A DNA stretch of 64,000 bases from Craterostigma plantagineum. Its lineage: Eukaryota; Streptophyta; Magnoliopsida; Lamiales; Linderniaceae. This document shows positions 12,044 to 24,113 of this stretch, in pieces. The position numbers were made by a program, and so were the translations under genes. Under the pieces are notes generated by a model. It was not told where the DNA came from, made no database searches, and was given only the letters and a program-made list of their open reading frames with translations. Where the stretch lies: positions 32,001 through 96,000 of the forward strand of contig JAPQWV010001327.1 of NCBI GenBank assembly GCA_027422505.1, given 5' to 3'. Every line of letters begins with the position of its first letter. The stretch's first letter is position 1.

Positions 12044-13612
12044 ATTCTCCCCCTCCAGCTGCATTTAGCACCTTCAGCAACTTCTCCGAGAGCACTCCAG
12101 CGAACTCGAGAATGAGAGTAGCCCATTTGTAAATACCACGAACGTCCATTTGCCTTCCTTGTAGCACCTACACATAATTCGAATCAAGAATTCCGATCCT
12201 ACGTCACTTGATTCATTCAGAGGCCAATCTTATGTGCAGCTATGTTGAACCTACTCGACCTGTCGATTCCCGAGGACTTCGATGCATCCACTTCTCCAGC
12301 AGGATTTTCCTTCTCACCATCGTCTACCTTTATACCACGCGCGCGATTTTCGTGAATCCATCCAAGTCTGAGTATTATATACCATACTCACGTCCAGACG
12401 ATACAAACCTTTGCACTCTTCTCCCTTTGGTAGGACCATTTCCGCCATGTGTGATTTTCCCAGACTCCCCCTGCTATGAAACCCCATAGCCTTGGAATCT
12501 GACTGGCTCAAGAATATTAAATTCTACGCAACTTTGAGGCAACGTCACACCACCCAAAATGCGCACCGCTCCACCAACGATTTTCATCTTCCCCGTTCCA
12601 ACACACCGAACAACACAACGAAATCCATCGGTCATGGAGATCGAAGAAACCATTCGCATTTTCGGAACGCATCAAAATATTCTCTTGGAGCAAACCCGAA
12701 TTTAATATTATTCTTCCTGAGAACGAGCGCCATCATTAGAGACCGTGAGAACGTCTCCAAGATAAACCATGTACTACCCGCATGTGGAATTTTCCTAGCC
12801 GCCTGTCCTTCTTCCTCCAAGATCAGACAATTTCTCCTGATGTGTCCCGGCTCACCACATTTGTATCATCACATGCCCTTCCCGCCACCTGGATTTGGAC
12901 CTGCTGCTGTCCCCAAATCCCTGGCGTATCACCTTCCTCTATGATTCACTCTGAAAAATAGCCAACACCCGACTATCACTAAAATTTGACCGCCTTCTCT
13001 TTTCTTGCTCCAAAAGAGTTGACTCCACCATCCACTGTCTGCACCGTCTCCTACCGGATGGTTGTGATCAAATTATCACCCGAATCAGGAAGCAAGGTAA
13101 GAAGTAACAGGGACTTACTTCTTCCTCTCCGACACATCATGACCCCAAAATTTCCGTCATTTACTCCGACTTTTCCTCATCTCCCATAAAGCTTATCAAC
13201 CCAGCCTTAACGAACACATCCTTCACTCTTCTCTGCCGAAAAGTGAAACCTCCCGCAATAGCACATTGTCGCAATTTGCGGTCATCCGTCGTTATTATCC
13301 TTACAGAGATTCAACAGTCCGGCCTAAATCGTACTGATCAGATATTTCCCAGGAAAGGCTAACGACCTGCTTCACAACACTATTGCCATAACTCGCCAAA
13401 ACTCCGCCGCTGCACAAGCTCCGCCCACACCGAGCATCCCATCAACGATAACCATCTTGTACCATTATTTCTTCAGCACAAGGCATCATCTCGTTGAACC
13501 TTGCTCTGACACTGGCTCCCCCCGATCGATGTTCCCTTCTAATATCTTTTCTGATGTGGAAGATCAGACACAGCTGCAACCACAGAGCATACTCAGAATG
13601 CCAGCAGGGTTT
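12044..13612 (-). pseudogene. Degenerate gag remnant with zinc knuckle
   Basis: On the minus strand around 12826-12870 the sequence reads YKCGEPGHIRRNC, a copia-type CCHC knuckle whose first cysteine codon has become a stop. It continues through an acidic EEEGQAA stretch. Frames on both sides are interrupted. The rest of the interior shows no recognisable protein. The plus-strand open frames here are chance readings of the other strand. Confidence 0.6.
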
Positions 13613-13625
13613 GGCTCTGATACCA
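13613..13625 (-). other. Primer-binding site of the gag-only retroelement
   Basis: Minus-strand TGGTATCAGAGCC, two bases from the end of the right LTR. This is the standard plant copia site for the 3' end of initiator methionine tRNA, and it fixes the orientation. Confidence 0.9.
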
Positions 13626-13627
13626 CT

Positions 13628-13996
13628 TGTTGGGGTTGAGCAAAAATATTTAATTCCGGACCAGCGATAGTTGTATTTGGACCCCGCGATAATTTATCAG
13701 GATATTAATTAAAGCCGAAATGACACCGAAAGAACACCGATATTTTTACGTGGTTCGGCCAATACCGCCTACATCCACGGACAGACAATAGTTTTACTAT
13801 ATTTGAGAATATTACACCGTACAAAATAACACTCGTGTTTAACCCAAACTCGAGACCCCTTACCCACCCGGATAATGTTTTTGTACCCACTCTCAATTAC
13901 CCCAGTAAAACTATACCCGCTCTCACCCTTCCACCCGGACAAGATTTTCCTTTTTTTCTTTTTCTTCTCATTTTTCTCTCTCTCTCTCTCTCTCAC

Positions 13997-14031
<35 letters not shown>

Positions 14032-14208
14032 CTTGTTTTGGGGTGGTTTTACAATTGATCTCGTGAACTCCTTAAATAGGCAAAGCTATGCATAAGGTGC
14101 CAAAACAACAATCGTCATGGATTGCGTCATCATCCACTTACTTGAGCCAATTGGATGCTTCACGTTGGACTTCTTGGTGGTTGAAAATTCAACAATGCTG
14201 ACCTAACA
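13628..14208 (-). repeat. 5' LTR of the gag-only retroelement
   Basis: 581 bp, TG...CA ends, with a (CT)n tract at about 13974-14028. Near-identical to 11437-12043; see that entry for the differences. Confidence 0.9.
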
Positions 14209-14213
14209 ACCTC

Positions 14214-14699
14214 GTTCAATTTACCAGAAAGCTTCGACGTACTTAGTATAACTTCAACAGCAGCAGCAGAGCAATGGGATCGTCAATCACAAACATCCAA
14301 GATAAGTCAGAATGGTCCAATGTCGATCTATGGCTGCGCTCGGCTCTAGTCGAAGACAAGGCAATCGATCATCTTCCCCAGCTTGATTTCGGGCTGATGC
14401 TGCTATGGAAAAAAGACTGTAGAAAAAACACGAGCAATGCAATGGTTATAATAACAAATGACGGAGCGTTTCAGTTGTCAGGCTAACGGGCAATCAAAAT
14501 GCAAAATCTTCAAAACGATCCCAAGTATCCCTTGCGTCTCGATAATGGGTTTTTCTTACAACAATGTACAAATGCCAATTCACATGCAAGAGAGGATGCA
14601 GATGACTGTTAGTTGTATGGGAGGAGGGTAAGGGTAGGTTGAAAAGAAACTAAAGAAAAGATTCTCACGAAGAAGAGAAGATGTGCGTTCGAAATATAC
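14214..14699. other. Intergenic, no gene seen
   Basis: Between the retroelement and the last exon of the PPR gene. It probably includes the 3' UTR of the PPR gene on its right side. A short plus-strand frame (14274-14486) shows no recognisable domain and I do not call it. Confidence 0.4.
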
Positions 14700-16010
14700 C
14701 TATTCGATCTTGTCATCTTCATCCTCCTCATAGTTCGAGAACACAGACCTGCAGCTCCATAGCATCAACAGTTCCACAAACCTGCCCTGCCGTAGAGAGA
14801 TAAACAATCATGGGCAATCAGTACTCCCTTAACTATAAACAAACGCATGAGTTGCAAGATATACTCGGACGAAAACTAGAATAAGACACGTTTGCTCTAT
14901 AGCACAACTGAATCTTGAAAAATAATAACTCACCATGCACAAGATGAACTCACAACCAGTCTCGCAGACCAACCAATATGAATCTTCGGATCAAAATAAA
15001 AAATCGATCTTCCCACTCACGTCTGTCAAGTAGTAGTAACTTCAGCTATACTTAACTCCCTCTTGAAGCATCTTTTCCATCCACGCTCGAGCCTCAGTCA
15101 TGCGGCCATCTCTGGCAAAAGCACGCGCGACTGTATCGTAGGTCCACTCATTTGGCTCATACCCATTCATCGATAATACCTCAAAAAGGTTACGAGCATC
15201 GTCTGCTCCTTTAATGCTTGATCTTCTCAACATCATGTTGATGGTATATGTATCGACAGGGAAGCATTTCCTGATAAGCTTTTCCAACTCCTCATCGTCC
15301 GGTACTTCTACCAAACCACAAAACTGGCCAATTAGGTTTCCCATAAACATCCAACTAGCCTCTGTTAAAGTCTGTTTATGACTCCACGAGACCCAAGCAG
15401 TGTACAAGTCCCTAGTTCTCAGTGCATGTAATAAAAATATGTTTCCCATAAACGACGAAACGGGGCGTCCCATTTGGGTCATGTCATTGACGACAATACA
15501 TATAGCTTTATCATATAGCCCCGATTCGCAACATGCCTTCACAAGTTCCTCATAACATTCGATACTAGGTCTTAACTTAGTTTGCTCCATATTGCGTAAT
15601 AAATTTGATGCTTCTAATGGTCTTTTGGCTCGGCAAAGGCCCAGGATCAGGACGTGCCACAGTTTTCTATTGCGCATTCGCATAGGCTTCTGATTCAACA
15701 CTTCATTGAAGAACCGACAAGCATCTGAAATCCTCTTGCTCTTGACATAACTACGCAACATCATGACATGAGAGTGTATGTTTGGATTATGGCCGTTCCT
15801 TCTCATTGTTTCGTACACTTTCCTGGCAAGGTCGGGCATTTTCGCATGTCCAGCCCCATCTGTGAATAAGTTGTAAGTCACAGTGGTTGGCAAGTGCCCG
15901 CAATATAGTTGTGTTTCGAGTAGCTTCCAAAATTTATCTTCCGAGTTTCCCATTCTGAGCAAAGAGCAAACCACGCGCCTAGCCAATCGCCAGCTGGGCT
16001 TATAACCTAT
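14700..16010 (-). pseudogene. Pentatricopeptide repeat (PPR) protein gene, 5' truncated
   Basis: Main exon 15052 to about 16010; first in-frame methionine at 15986. A short last exon (14700-14781) joins in frame through a donor GTATAG and acceptor GGCAG, giving a C-terminus rich in acidic residues (NYEEDEDDKIE). The protein has successive 35-residue PPR units, seen in TVTYNLFTDGAGHAKMPDLA, NPNIHSHVMMLRSYVKSKRI, RKLWHVLILGLCRAKRP and PNEWTYDTVARAFARDGRMT. PPR proteins bind organellar RNA. Coding similarity continues just upstream of 15986 (IGYKPSWRL) and then meets a stop. No transit peptide and no first repeats are visible. It is either a 5'-deleted pseudogene or a gene whose upstream exon I cannot see. 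The frame itself is clean. Confidence 0.75.
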
Positions 16011-16019
16011 GTTTAAAGG

Positions 16020-17640
16020 TCCTTATGAAATAACGTATGATAGGCCTTAATAAGTCTTGGACTACATGATAGAAGTTTGTTGATTTTAGAAAATACCATT
16101 TCATATACGTAACATAAGTTTCGAAGCTTACATGTTAAAAAAATCCTATTAAATGAAAATTAGTAATGATCAGCTTATATTTTGGGAAGTGAGGTAATAC
16201 AACAAGTAAATAATTTCGTAATCTATGTGACAACGTGTTTTCGGTACTATACGTTATTTATATGAGTAATTTAGTCTATTTTAAGGCATATAGCAGATGA
16301 GGGTTTTCAGTATTGAATATATTTTTCTGGGTACTAAATTGGCTTTTGATTCTTTCGGTATTGGAAACATTGTTGAGCATCTAAATAGCTTTTGGTTCTT
16401 CTCATTAGTGGAGACACTTTCGGGATTGCCTATAGTTGATTTGATTTCTTTGAGTTTCTCTAGGTCGAATTTCTACATAGGATATAGACCTGGGTAGATT
16501 CCATGTAGGGTTTCAATATTTTCGGACAACTTGAATTGGTAGGTCCATGAGTAACATAGACTGTTTTAATATAAGTGAGGGTTTGCATATTCGAATATCT
16601 AAATTCTTTTTTGGCTCTTCTAATTCATTTAGGTATCTCAATATCAATTTTCGGGCGTAGGCTTTCATAGTATGTCTTTATATATTCATACTCGGTGATT
16701 TTTGATATAGGGAATTCACCAGGATTATCGACTGATTGTTTTGGAGGACAGGTAGGTGGATCATCCATCTACAATACGTAAACACATTTATGTGTTTTCA
16801 TGTGATTATGTGATTTACGTGGCTTATGTGATTTACATGTTTTACCTGGTTTACTTACGTTATACGTGGATCATGCTTTATGAAATTTCATGTATATGCA
16901 TAGCGCATGCATACCACGTTAGGGAGAGAGATGGTTATACCGTATTTGAGACGGTGATATGAGATATTGACGTATGGGGTAGAATGAGATGCTTGTGATT
17001 GGTGACTCTTAGAGGAGTCGAGCTTGGGCTCACTGGGCACCTGGCGGAGACAACTTTAGCCTACGTCCACGGATCAACCGAGCTTCGCCTTGTATTACTC
17101 ATAGCACGAAAAGTACAGACTACTCAGCCCTCTAGAAGTTTCGTGTTTTGACCTCTCAGAGATTCTCAATCTACAAGACGCTACAAGCCCACAAAATCAT
17201 TCGTCGAACTGATATGAAGAACTTTATATAGCTGAAATAACTAAGTGTCGAACGTTTTGAGCCTTTGATTTCATCTTGATCGAACGCCCCAGATCGTGCC
17301 ACGTCGTACATGCTTTAAGCATGACCCAATGTAAATCGCGTGATGTTTTTGTAAGTGAAATGCTGCGTTAATTTTCCATCGTCCGATCTTGATCAAGCGG
17401 TCGAGATTCGACATCACTCAGATCGAATCTCGTTTAATCTCGGCCATCGATCTCCTTCGCGCGCCATCCGACTATCCACGTTCAAATCGCAACTTTGAAT
17501 CATAGCCTTCATATCACGCGCGCACAGAATCGGACGGCTAGTGAACTTCGACCCCATCTTCAGCTCTTCTGATCTTCAGTTCATCCGGCCGTCTTCTCCG
17601 GCGTTTTCCGGCGGTTCCAGCGAGGTCCAGGCTCGCATTC
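16020..17640. other. Unclassified AT-rich to mixed region, possible LTR fragment
   Basis: No gene found. The part around 16,980-17,640 has more balanced composition and the feel of a retroelement LTR or leader (GGAGTCGAGCTTGGGCTCAC, then a CG-containing segment ending near 17,640), but I find no matching partner copy, primer site or target duplication in the window. Confidence 0.3.
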
Positions 17641-17992
17641 CTTAACAGAATTAATACAACAAAATATAATACCATGCTTAAGAGTGGTCATAAAAAATTA
17701 AGACTGATTTTGATCATGAGCCCTCGGTTCGAACCATAGCGGTGACCGGTGAGAAATCCTAAGATGGGTTGTTAAACCGACCCGTAAGTGTAACCCGTGA
17801 ATCCTTTGTTCACCTTTTAATTAATATGGTCAAAACCATAATTCTAAAATTATGAATGAATATTAAGTACTAAAATAGGACAACTTACAATACATTCCTC
17901 AAAATCGTGAGACCGACGAAATTAAATGCGACACAACTAAGTGACGAGTGGCTTTATTAAATTCAATATAACGAATAAATATTTTAAACATT
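17641..17992. other. Intergenic, nothing recognised
   Basis: AT-rich sequence between the unclassified segment and the 7-bp target duplication at 17993. No coding or repeat signal that I can support. Confidence 0.3.
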
Positions 17993-18419
17993 AAATCTTA
18001 GGGTTAATTTAGGATCAGACCCTATTTATAGTTTTAAATTGGGTTCAGGCCCTATAACGAGAAATGACATATTCACCCTCCTAATTTTAGCACAATTACG
18101 CTGAAAATGCCATCGTCTTCAATAACCGACCGAAAAGCAGATCTCACTAAAACTTGGTTAAATTTCTGTGCTGCAGATCGAATAAGGAGGAATAGATGTT
18201 AATTTGATGTTGCAGAACTCGTTAACCATGATGGGTCTTATAAACCGAGGCATATATGGATGCTAATTACAGAAAAAACTGAAACATAAATCGAAAAAAT
18301 CGTTGAGATGATAGCCAATAACATCAAAGTTCATGACCTAATATGTTGAAATTATTGTTAATTTGATCATGGGTATGATTCGTATTGCTAATTTGCAGCT
18401 TTACTCGTCAGAAATATAG

Positions 18420-18990
18420 CAAAAAATAACAAATGTCATGTGGATAATACCAAATGTTGACTCAGAAATAACACATCACGGAAAGGTAATAACGCATTGT
18501 TTGTCATTAATAACACATTCTGTATACAAGTAATGGATCGGGAGAAAAAGAACGAAAATCACAAACGACACTAAAAAAACAAATGAAAACTGCATAAATC
18601 ACGTCGTTCTTGACTCAATAAGCTAAAACAGACCTCAATTTCTCATGGGTACCTCGAATTTATACCGATTAGTCGCAAGAAACGGATATTATATTTTCCC
18701 TAAATCGTGTAAAAAAGAAATACTTAAAACATAGCAACAAATAACAAATGTCTTATGGATAATAACAAATATTGACTCAGAAATAACACATCACTGAAAG
18801 GTAATAACGCCTTGTTTATCGTCAATAACACATTCTGTATACAAGTAATGGATTTGAAGAAAAAGAACGAAAATCACAAACGACACTAAAAACAGATGAA
18901 AACTGCATAAATCACGTCGTTATTGACTCAATAAGCTAAAATATACCTCAATTTCTCATGGGTACCTCGAATTTATGCCGATTACTTGCA
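18420..18990. repeat. Two tandem 312-bp units in the TIR element, pair 1
   Basis: Anchor word AATAACAAATGTC occurs at about 18427 and 18739, 312 bp apart, each followed by the same order of sub-words: TTGACTCAGAAATAACACAT, a CACAAACGACAC block, and TTTCTCATGGGTACCTCGAA. Confidence 0.8.
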
Positions 18991-20579
18991 ATTTATGTCG
19001 AAATCTTGACTCGACTTGATGGGATCGAAGATTAAAACGTCTCAAATTAACTACCTGTCAGGTCACACTTATTGATAACTGCGTACCACGTAATAGACGA
19101 CCGATAACACAAACGTTTCAATAAGTAACAAGTAAGCAACACCGGATAACAGGACATTTATGTAGCGATTTTAGTCTTTCAACACAAGCAATTGGTCGCG
19201 ACGAAAATATAAAAACCGTCGACAGCATCCTAAAGCACGTGAAAATCACTGGACACTCTACGTTAGTGACCTAATTAGATTAAATCGTTCTCAATTTTTT
19301 ATGGGTACATAAATAATTATTAAATAAGAGATATGCTTCAAACCCAATTCGTAACTTCATTGAATAACGGGTGAAACCTCGAAATCAAAGGTCGAATAAG
19401 ATAAAATCGACTTAAACGAGTCTTAATACTAAAAGAAAAAGTAACGTCGTTAACCATGAAATTGAAAAAATTAGTTTTCTCTAAGATTAAAACGTTTTCA
19501 AAGTGAGTAACTGTTTACCCAACAAATATAACACATATACATGTAAAACAAACACTTCATTGAGAATATTCTAGAAGGTTCTGGACTGACAGGGAATTTA
19601 ACAGAATTGTCAGAGAATATTTAGAAGACTTTCTCAAAACAATACCACGTTAATTGGAAATAATAACACATGTCAGGTAGAAAAAAACAACACGAACTCA
19701 ATTAATGACACATTGGTTTGATACTGATACTACATAACAGTTGTTCAGTACCACATCAATAATTCAATTAATTTCGTACAAAAATAAACTTTTATTTTGG
19801 ATGTTTATTATAGATGTTCATGTAAATATATAATTTGATGAAGTTTAATCACCATATTCCTTTAAAAGACACATTATGCGAAGTTTGTATGTCAATAGAC
19901 AAATTTTGATCTCAATAGTCATATAAACACATAGTCCTCCATAGGCTATCACCTCTTTCAATTGAACAATTATGAATTGCACCACAAACATGTTCCAACG
20001 TCAATATTAAAGCACTAATAACATTTATATACCACAAACACAAAATACTAAGCTCAAAACCCTAAATCCGAGGCTTTTAAACCCTAAATCCTAAACCCTA
20101 AACCCCGAACCCCAAAATTTTTTAAGGTTGTATCATATAATGCACAAGTTGTGGATCGTTCTCCCAAAATTTCATGTCGAAAACCATTAATCTTAACCTC
20201 GAACCCGTAAGTCCTAAACCCCAAAAACTACCAAGAAACCCTAGCGCATAGACGATAACAAATTACCTAGAAACCCTAGTGCATAGACAGCCATTTCATA
20301 ACAAATAATACTCTATTGGTAACAATTAAACCCTTACGGGTACCACATTAAACTGCCCAGAAATTTTCTTTAAGATCCCACCAGAAAATTCAAAAATTTT
20401 ACGGTGGCACGAGAAACCTTAAAAAACATAGACCCAATGCGGTGGCGCGACGAAATTTTAAGGCTGTGGGTCTCCCGAATCTACACGTAATACCTTCAAT
20501 TTCAACTAGAAACATGCTTCGATCTACAAATATTTTTATTATTTGCGTCGATGAAATTTTAAGGCTATGGATCTCTCGA

Positions 20580-21320
20580 ATCTACCATCGATAATGTGTC
20601 AAATGTCGACGTTATTGACTCAATAAGGTAAAATAGACCTCGATTTCTCATGGGTACCTCGAATTTATATCGATTACTTGAAAGAAACGGATATATATAT
20701 TTGCCCTAAATTGTGTAAAAAAAGAAATACTTATAAATTGCAAAACATAACAAATGTCTTATGGTTAAGGACAAATGTGGACTTAGAAGTAACACATCGC
20801 TGAAAGGTAATAATGCTTTTTTCGTCGTCAATAACACATTCTGAGACCAAGCAATGCACCGCGAGGAATATAACGAAAATGCAAACGACACTAAAAAACA
20901 GATGAAACTGCATAAATCTCGACGTTATGGACTCAATAAGGTAAAATAGACCTCGATTTCTCATGGGTACTTTGAATTTATACCGATTACTTGCAAGAAG
21001 CGGATATTATATTTTCCCTAAATTGTGTAAAAGAAGAAATACTTATAAAGTAGAAGAAAATAACAAATGTCTCATGTTTAATAACTGACGATGACTCAGA
21101 AGTAACATATCACTGAAATTTAATAACGGTTTGTTTGTTGTAAATAACTCATCCTGCATTCGTGCAATGCACCGCGAGGAATCTAACGAAAATCACAAAC
21201 GACACTAGAAAGCAGCTGAAAACTGCATAAATCTCGGCGTTATTGACTCAATAAGGTAAAATAGACTTCGATTTCTCATGGGTACGTCGAATTTATACAG
21301 GTTACTTGCAATTTATGTCG
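20580..21320. repeat. Two tandem 312-bp units in the TIR element, pair 2
   Basis: The same unit recurs with anchors at about 20747 and 21060, 313 bp apart and about 2.0 kb downstream of pair 1. Degenerate telomere-like CCCTAAA words lie between the pairs at about 20060-20110. The two pairs are in the same orientation. Confidence 0.8.
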
Positions 21321-21867
21321 AAATCTAGATTCGATTTACCATTATGTTCTCGAATTTGCACCATAATTAGACAAGCAAATTCTACCTCGTGCGCCGTCAA
21401 TATCATAATGAATCCAACATGACACGTCGAACCGGTTGGATGGGGCAGTCGAATTTTTTTTTTACTCGATTCAGTGTAAGAAAAATGAGTTCGATCGTTA
21501 AATGAAAAAAATTCTGTTGATAACGTTTTGCAGGAGCAAAGTAACACAATATTGTTGAAAAATAACGTAACTGTTTTCTTAAGTAACAATATGCTGTAAC
21601 TGTGTACCATAAAATGAAGTAAAAGTAACGCTTCATATAAGACCAAAAGAACATGTCGTGAGTTTCCGCTGAAAAAAAGCAAAGGGTATTTTCGTCAAAG
21701 CATATTTTTGGGTCCTTCACTCGATTTTTACAAAAATATAGGTCCCTTAAACTTATTCTATTTCTGACAGGGCCTAACGGCTAGATAAAAACTTTAGGGG
21801 GGCCTGAACTGAAATTTGCCCTAAAAACTTTAGGGGGGCCCTGAACTGAAATTTGCCCTAAATCTTA

Positions 21868-22108
21868 CTATATCCGTCCCACTAATTTTATCACATTTTG
21901 CCATTTCGGGCGTCCCACTAATTTTATCACCTTTCCTTATTTAGCAAAAAACTATGACAAACAATTAATATAATAATATTAAATATTCTTAAAAGACGTG
22001 TCAAAATATACACTTTATTACCTTTCATTGTACTATATTATTATAATAATACCACTTTAATATTCGTGCCCACCAAGATATGTGATAAAAATAACGGGAC
22101 GGAGGTAG
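21868..22108. mobile_element. Stowaway-type MITE (241 bp)
   Basis: Left end CTATATCCGTCCC and right end, reading inward, CTACCTCCGTCCC, both continuing into a TTATCAC-rich arm, flanked by TA (21866-21867 and 22109-22110). The TCCGTCCC core and TA duplication define Tc1/mariner Stowaway elements. It ends about 30 bp before the likely transcribed region of the CCCH/KH gene and shares a base with the right target duplication of the 3.86-kb element. Confidence 0.9.
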
Positions 22109-22321
22109 TATTTATTATGAGATAGTAAAAGAAAACCTCTATTCGTTTTCGCATCTGTGCTGCGCTCGTCTCCCTTCGACTTCTGGCGCTTTCTAGGGTT
22201 TTATCACTTGGACCTTCTCACGAGGATTTCCCTCAGCCGTACATTTTACGTATCGATCGCTACCATTGTAAGTGTGTGGGGGAACTTTATTGGGCAGCAC
22301 GCGGTTAATATATTCGGTGTT

Positions 22322-24113
22322 ATGGAGCTGAAGAGAAGTAGGCCCGAAGATGAGGTGAATGGCGAATCTGGTTTCAAGAAATTCAAGCAAGGTACCCCTT
22401 TTAATGATTTTCATGTTGTTTTTTGGGGTTATTTTGGTGTTTCTTTAGCTCGTTTGATTTTCTGGTTGGCTGAATCTAGGGATTTATGTACATGTCTACT
22501 CGATGCTTCTAGATTAGTCATGTATTAATATTTGCAATGTTATTAGTGTTTCTGATATATATGGCGCTGGATTTTGGAAGTGGAAGTGTAGAGTTAGGTC
22601 TGTGAAAAACAATTGTTCTGTGCCATTTGTTATGCTGGGTTCTAGTTGCCTTTCTGTGTGATTTTTTTTTTGGCAATAATGATGGTAGAAGCTCACTGAA
22701 CATTCAAGAATTGATTGTCGGTACTTGTGAGTTGTTTTTGAAGTGTTTAATTGTTGAAAACGGTAGCTTGAAGATGGTTTATAGAAGATTGGAGATTAAT
22801 CACTTTGATAAACTTGTAACTGAGGGAAACCATTAATTTTCTGCAACAGAAATGGGGTCCGGTATAGGAAGCAAATTGAAGCCATGCACAAAATTTTTCA
22901 GGTTCTAATCATAAACTTATCTAAAATCAGAATCTGTAAGTGGATCGTTTTATACATCGATTGTGGAACTGAAGCCACGACTGTTGTTTATCCTGAAGAA
23001 TTCATATTTCGAACTAATGTATTGGGTATCTAAAGCTGTGCAGCAGGTTATACACTTCACGAACGAATATGATAAATTACAGCAATTGAATGGCAATGGG
23101 TGAATGAGTAACTGAATGAACATCTCGCTCGGAGAAATGCAACACCTACTGAAAGGAATTGCTCACTAATGATGCAGTGTTGAATGATCTGCACACTTTG
23201 ATAGAAATAAAGAACCATCTTCCGTTTTCTTTGGAACTGTCTAATGTTTCTTTCCAATTACTTTGAGTCATCCGTGTTGCTTTCCAATTGCAGTCCCTCG
23301 GGTTGCCCTTACGGAGAAGGCTGCCACTTCTTACACTACGTCCCAGGTGGTCTCAAAGCAGTGACTCAAATCCTCGGCAACAACCCAGCCATGCCCTCCA
23401 CGCCCAAGACCAACCACATGGGCCCACCGCCACCACCTCAATTCCCCGAGGGCTCCTCCCCATTCATCAAATCCCGCCTATGCACCAAATACAAAACCGC
23501 CGAGGGCTGCAAATTTGGCGACAAGTGCAGATTCGCCCACGGCGAGTGGGAGCTGGGCAAGCCCGCCGTCCCATCTCACGAAGACCCACGAGCCATGGGC
23601 CGGTTCGGCGGTGGAGCCAGCGGTGGCTACATGGACCCGCCCCACGCCCACCCCAACCCAGGCCCGTCGGCTGGGTTCGGGGCAACGGCTACAGCCAAGA
23701 TAAGCATCGATGCTTCCATGGCTGGAGCAGTGATAGGCAAAGGCGGGTCGAATTCGAAGCAGATTTCGAGAATGACTGGTGCTAAGCTATCGGTTAGGGA
23801 CCATGAGTCTGACCCTGGCTCGAGGAATATCGAGCTCGAGGGAACGTTCGATCAGATAAAGCAAGCTAGTCAGATGGTTCAGGAGCTTATAATGAACTTG
23901 GCTGCTGCATCTTCGGGCAAGGGCCCGATGAGGGGCCGTGGCGGTGGTGGGCGGTTTGGCCCGTCGGGCCCGGGGGGCCCGGGCGGGGGGTACAAGGCGA
24001 GTAATTTCAAGACGAAGATTTGTGAGAACTTTGCAAAGGGGACTTGTACTTTTGGGGATAGGTGCCACTTCGCTCACGGGGCCGAAGAATTGCGAGAGGG
24101 CGGCAGCATCTGA
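22322..24113 (+). CDS. CCCH zinc finger and KH domain RNA-binding protein (C3H36/C3H52-like)
   Basis: Three exons with clean GT-AG junctions and matching phases: 22322-22391, 22850-22901, 23294-24113, giving 313 residues. Finger 1 is split across exons 2 and 3 (CTKFF joined to SPSGCPYGEGCHFLH, spacing C-x8-C-x5-C-x3-H). Finger 2 is CTKYKTAEGCKFGDKCRFAH with the same spacing. A KH domain follows (KISIDASMAGAVIGKGGSNS, with the GKGG loop), then a glycine-rich linker, and finger 3 near the C-terminus (CENFAKGTCTFGDRCHFAH, C-x7-C-x5-C-x3-H). Exon 1 encodes a basic N-terminus (MELKRSRPEDE). Order CCCH, CCCH, KH, CCCH is that of Arabidopsis C3H36 and C3H52, which bind RNA; targets are not known to me. 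This is one of the two host genes here with no frame damage. A Stowaway MITE lies just upstream and a copia element just downstream. Confidence 0.93.

Larger units (their letters stand above)
11437..14208 (-). mobile_element. Gag-only copia-type LTR retroelement (2.77 kb)
   Basis: Two direct LTRs (11437-12043 and 13628-14208) begin TGTTGGGG (the left copy mutated to TCTTGGG) and end CCTAACA on the plus strand. The element reads on the minus strand: its 5' LTR is the right one, followed by a primer-binding site complementary to initiator methionine tRNA (13613-13625). A polypurine tract lies at 12046-12058 next to the left LTR. Flanks ACCTT (11432-11436) and ACCTC (14209-14213) are a target duplication with one mismatch. 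The 1.58-kb interior has a CCHC zinc-knuckle remnant but no reverse transcriptase, RNase H or integrase, so it must have moved using proteins from a related element. Confidence 0.88.
18000..21859. mobile_element. Non-autonomous TIR element of unknown family (3.86 kb)
   Basis: The ends are imperfect inverted repeats: AGGGTTAATTTAGGATCAG at the left and AGGGCAAATTTCAGTTCAG reading inward from the right. They are flanked by AAATCTT at 17993-17999 and 21860-21866, a perfect 7-bp target duplication. The interior encodes nothing I recognise. It is filled with a repeating vocabulary (AATAACAAATG, AATAACACAT, GGTAATAACG) arranged in roughly 312-bp units. The right end carries a tandem duplication of its terminal 36-37 bases (21787-21859). 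TIR length and a 7-bp duplication fit none of the usual superfamilies exactly (hAT 8, MULE 8-11, CACTA 3, PIF 3), so the superfamily is left open. Confidence 0.7.

Noticed and set aside
12208..12944. Plus-strand frames of 93 and 150 residues inside the gag-only retroelement
   Set aside because: The element reads on the minus strand, as its primer-binding site and zinc knuckle show; these are antisense frames.
20060..20115. CCCTAAA-like words suggesting a telomere
   Set aside because: Only a few degenerate units inside a transposable element; not an array and not at a sequence end.
22157..22528. 123-residue frame overlapping the start of the CCCH/KH gene
   Set aside because: It reads through the 5' UTR, exon 1 and intron 1 in a frame unrelated to the protein.
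23288..23785. 165-residue plus-strand frame overlapping the CCCH/KH gene
   Set aside because: Arginine- and proline-rich shadow of GC-rich exon 3; the zinc-finger and KH frame explains the sequence.
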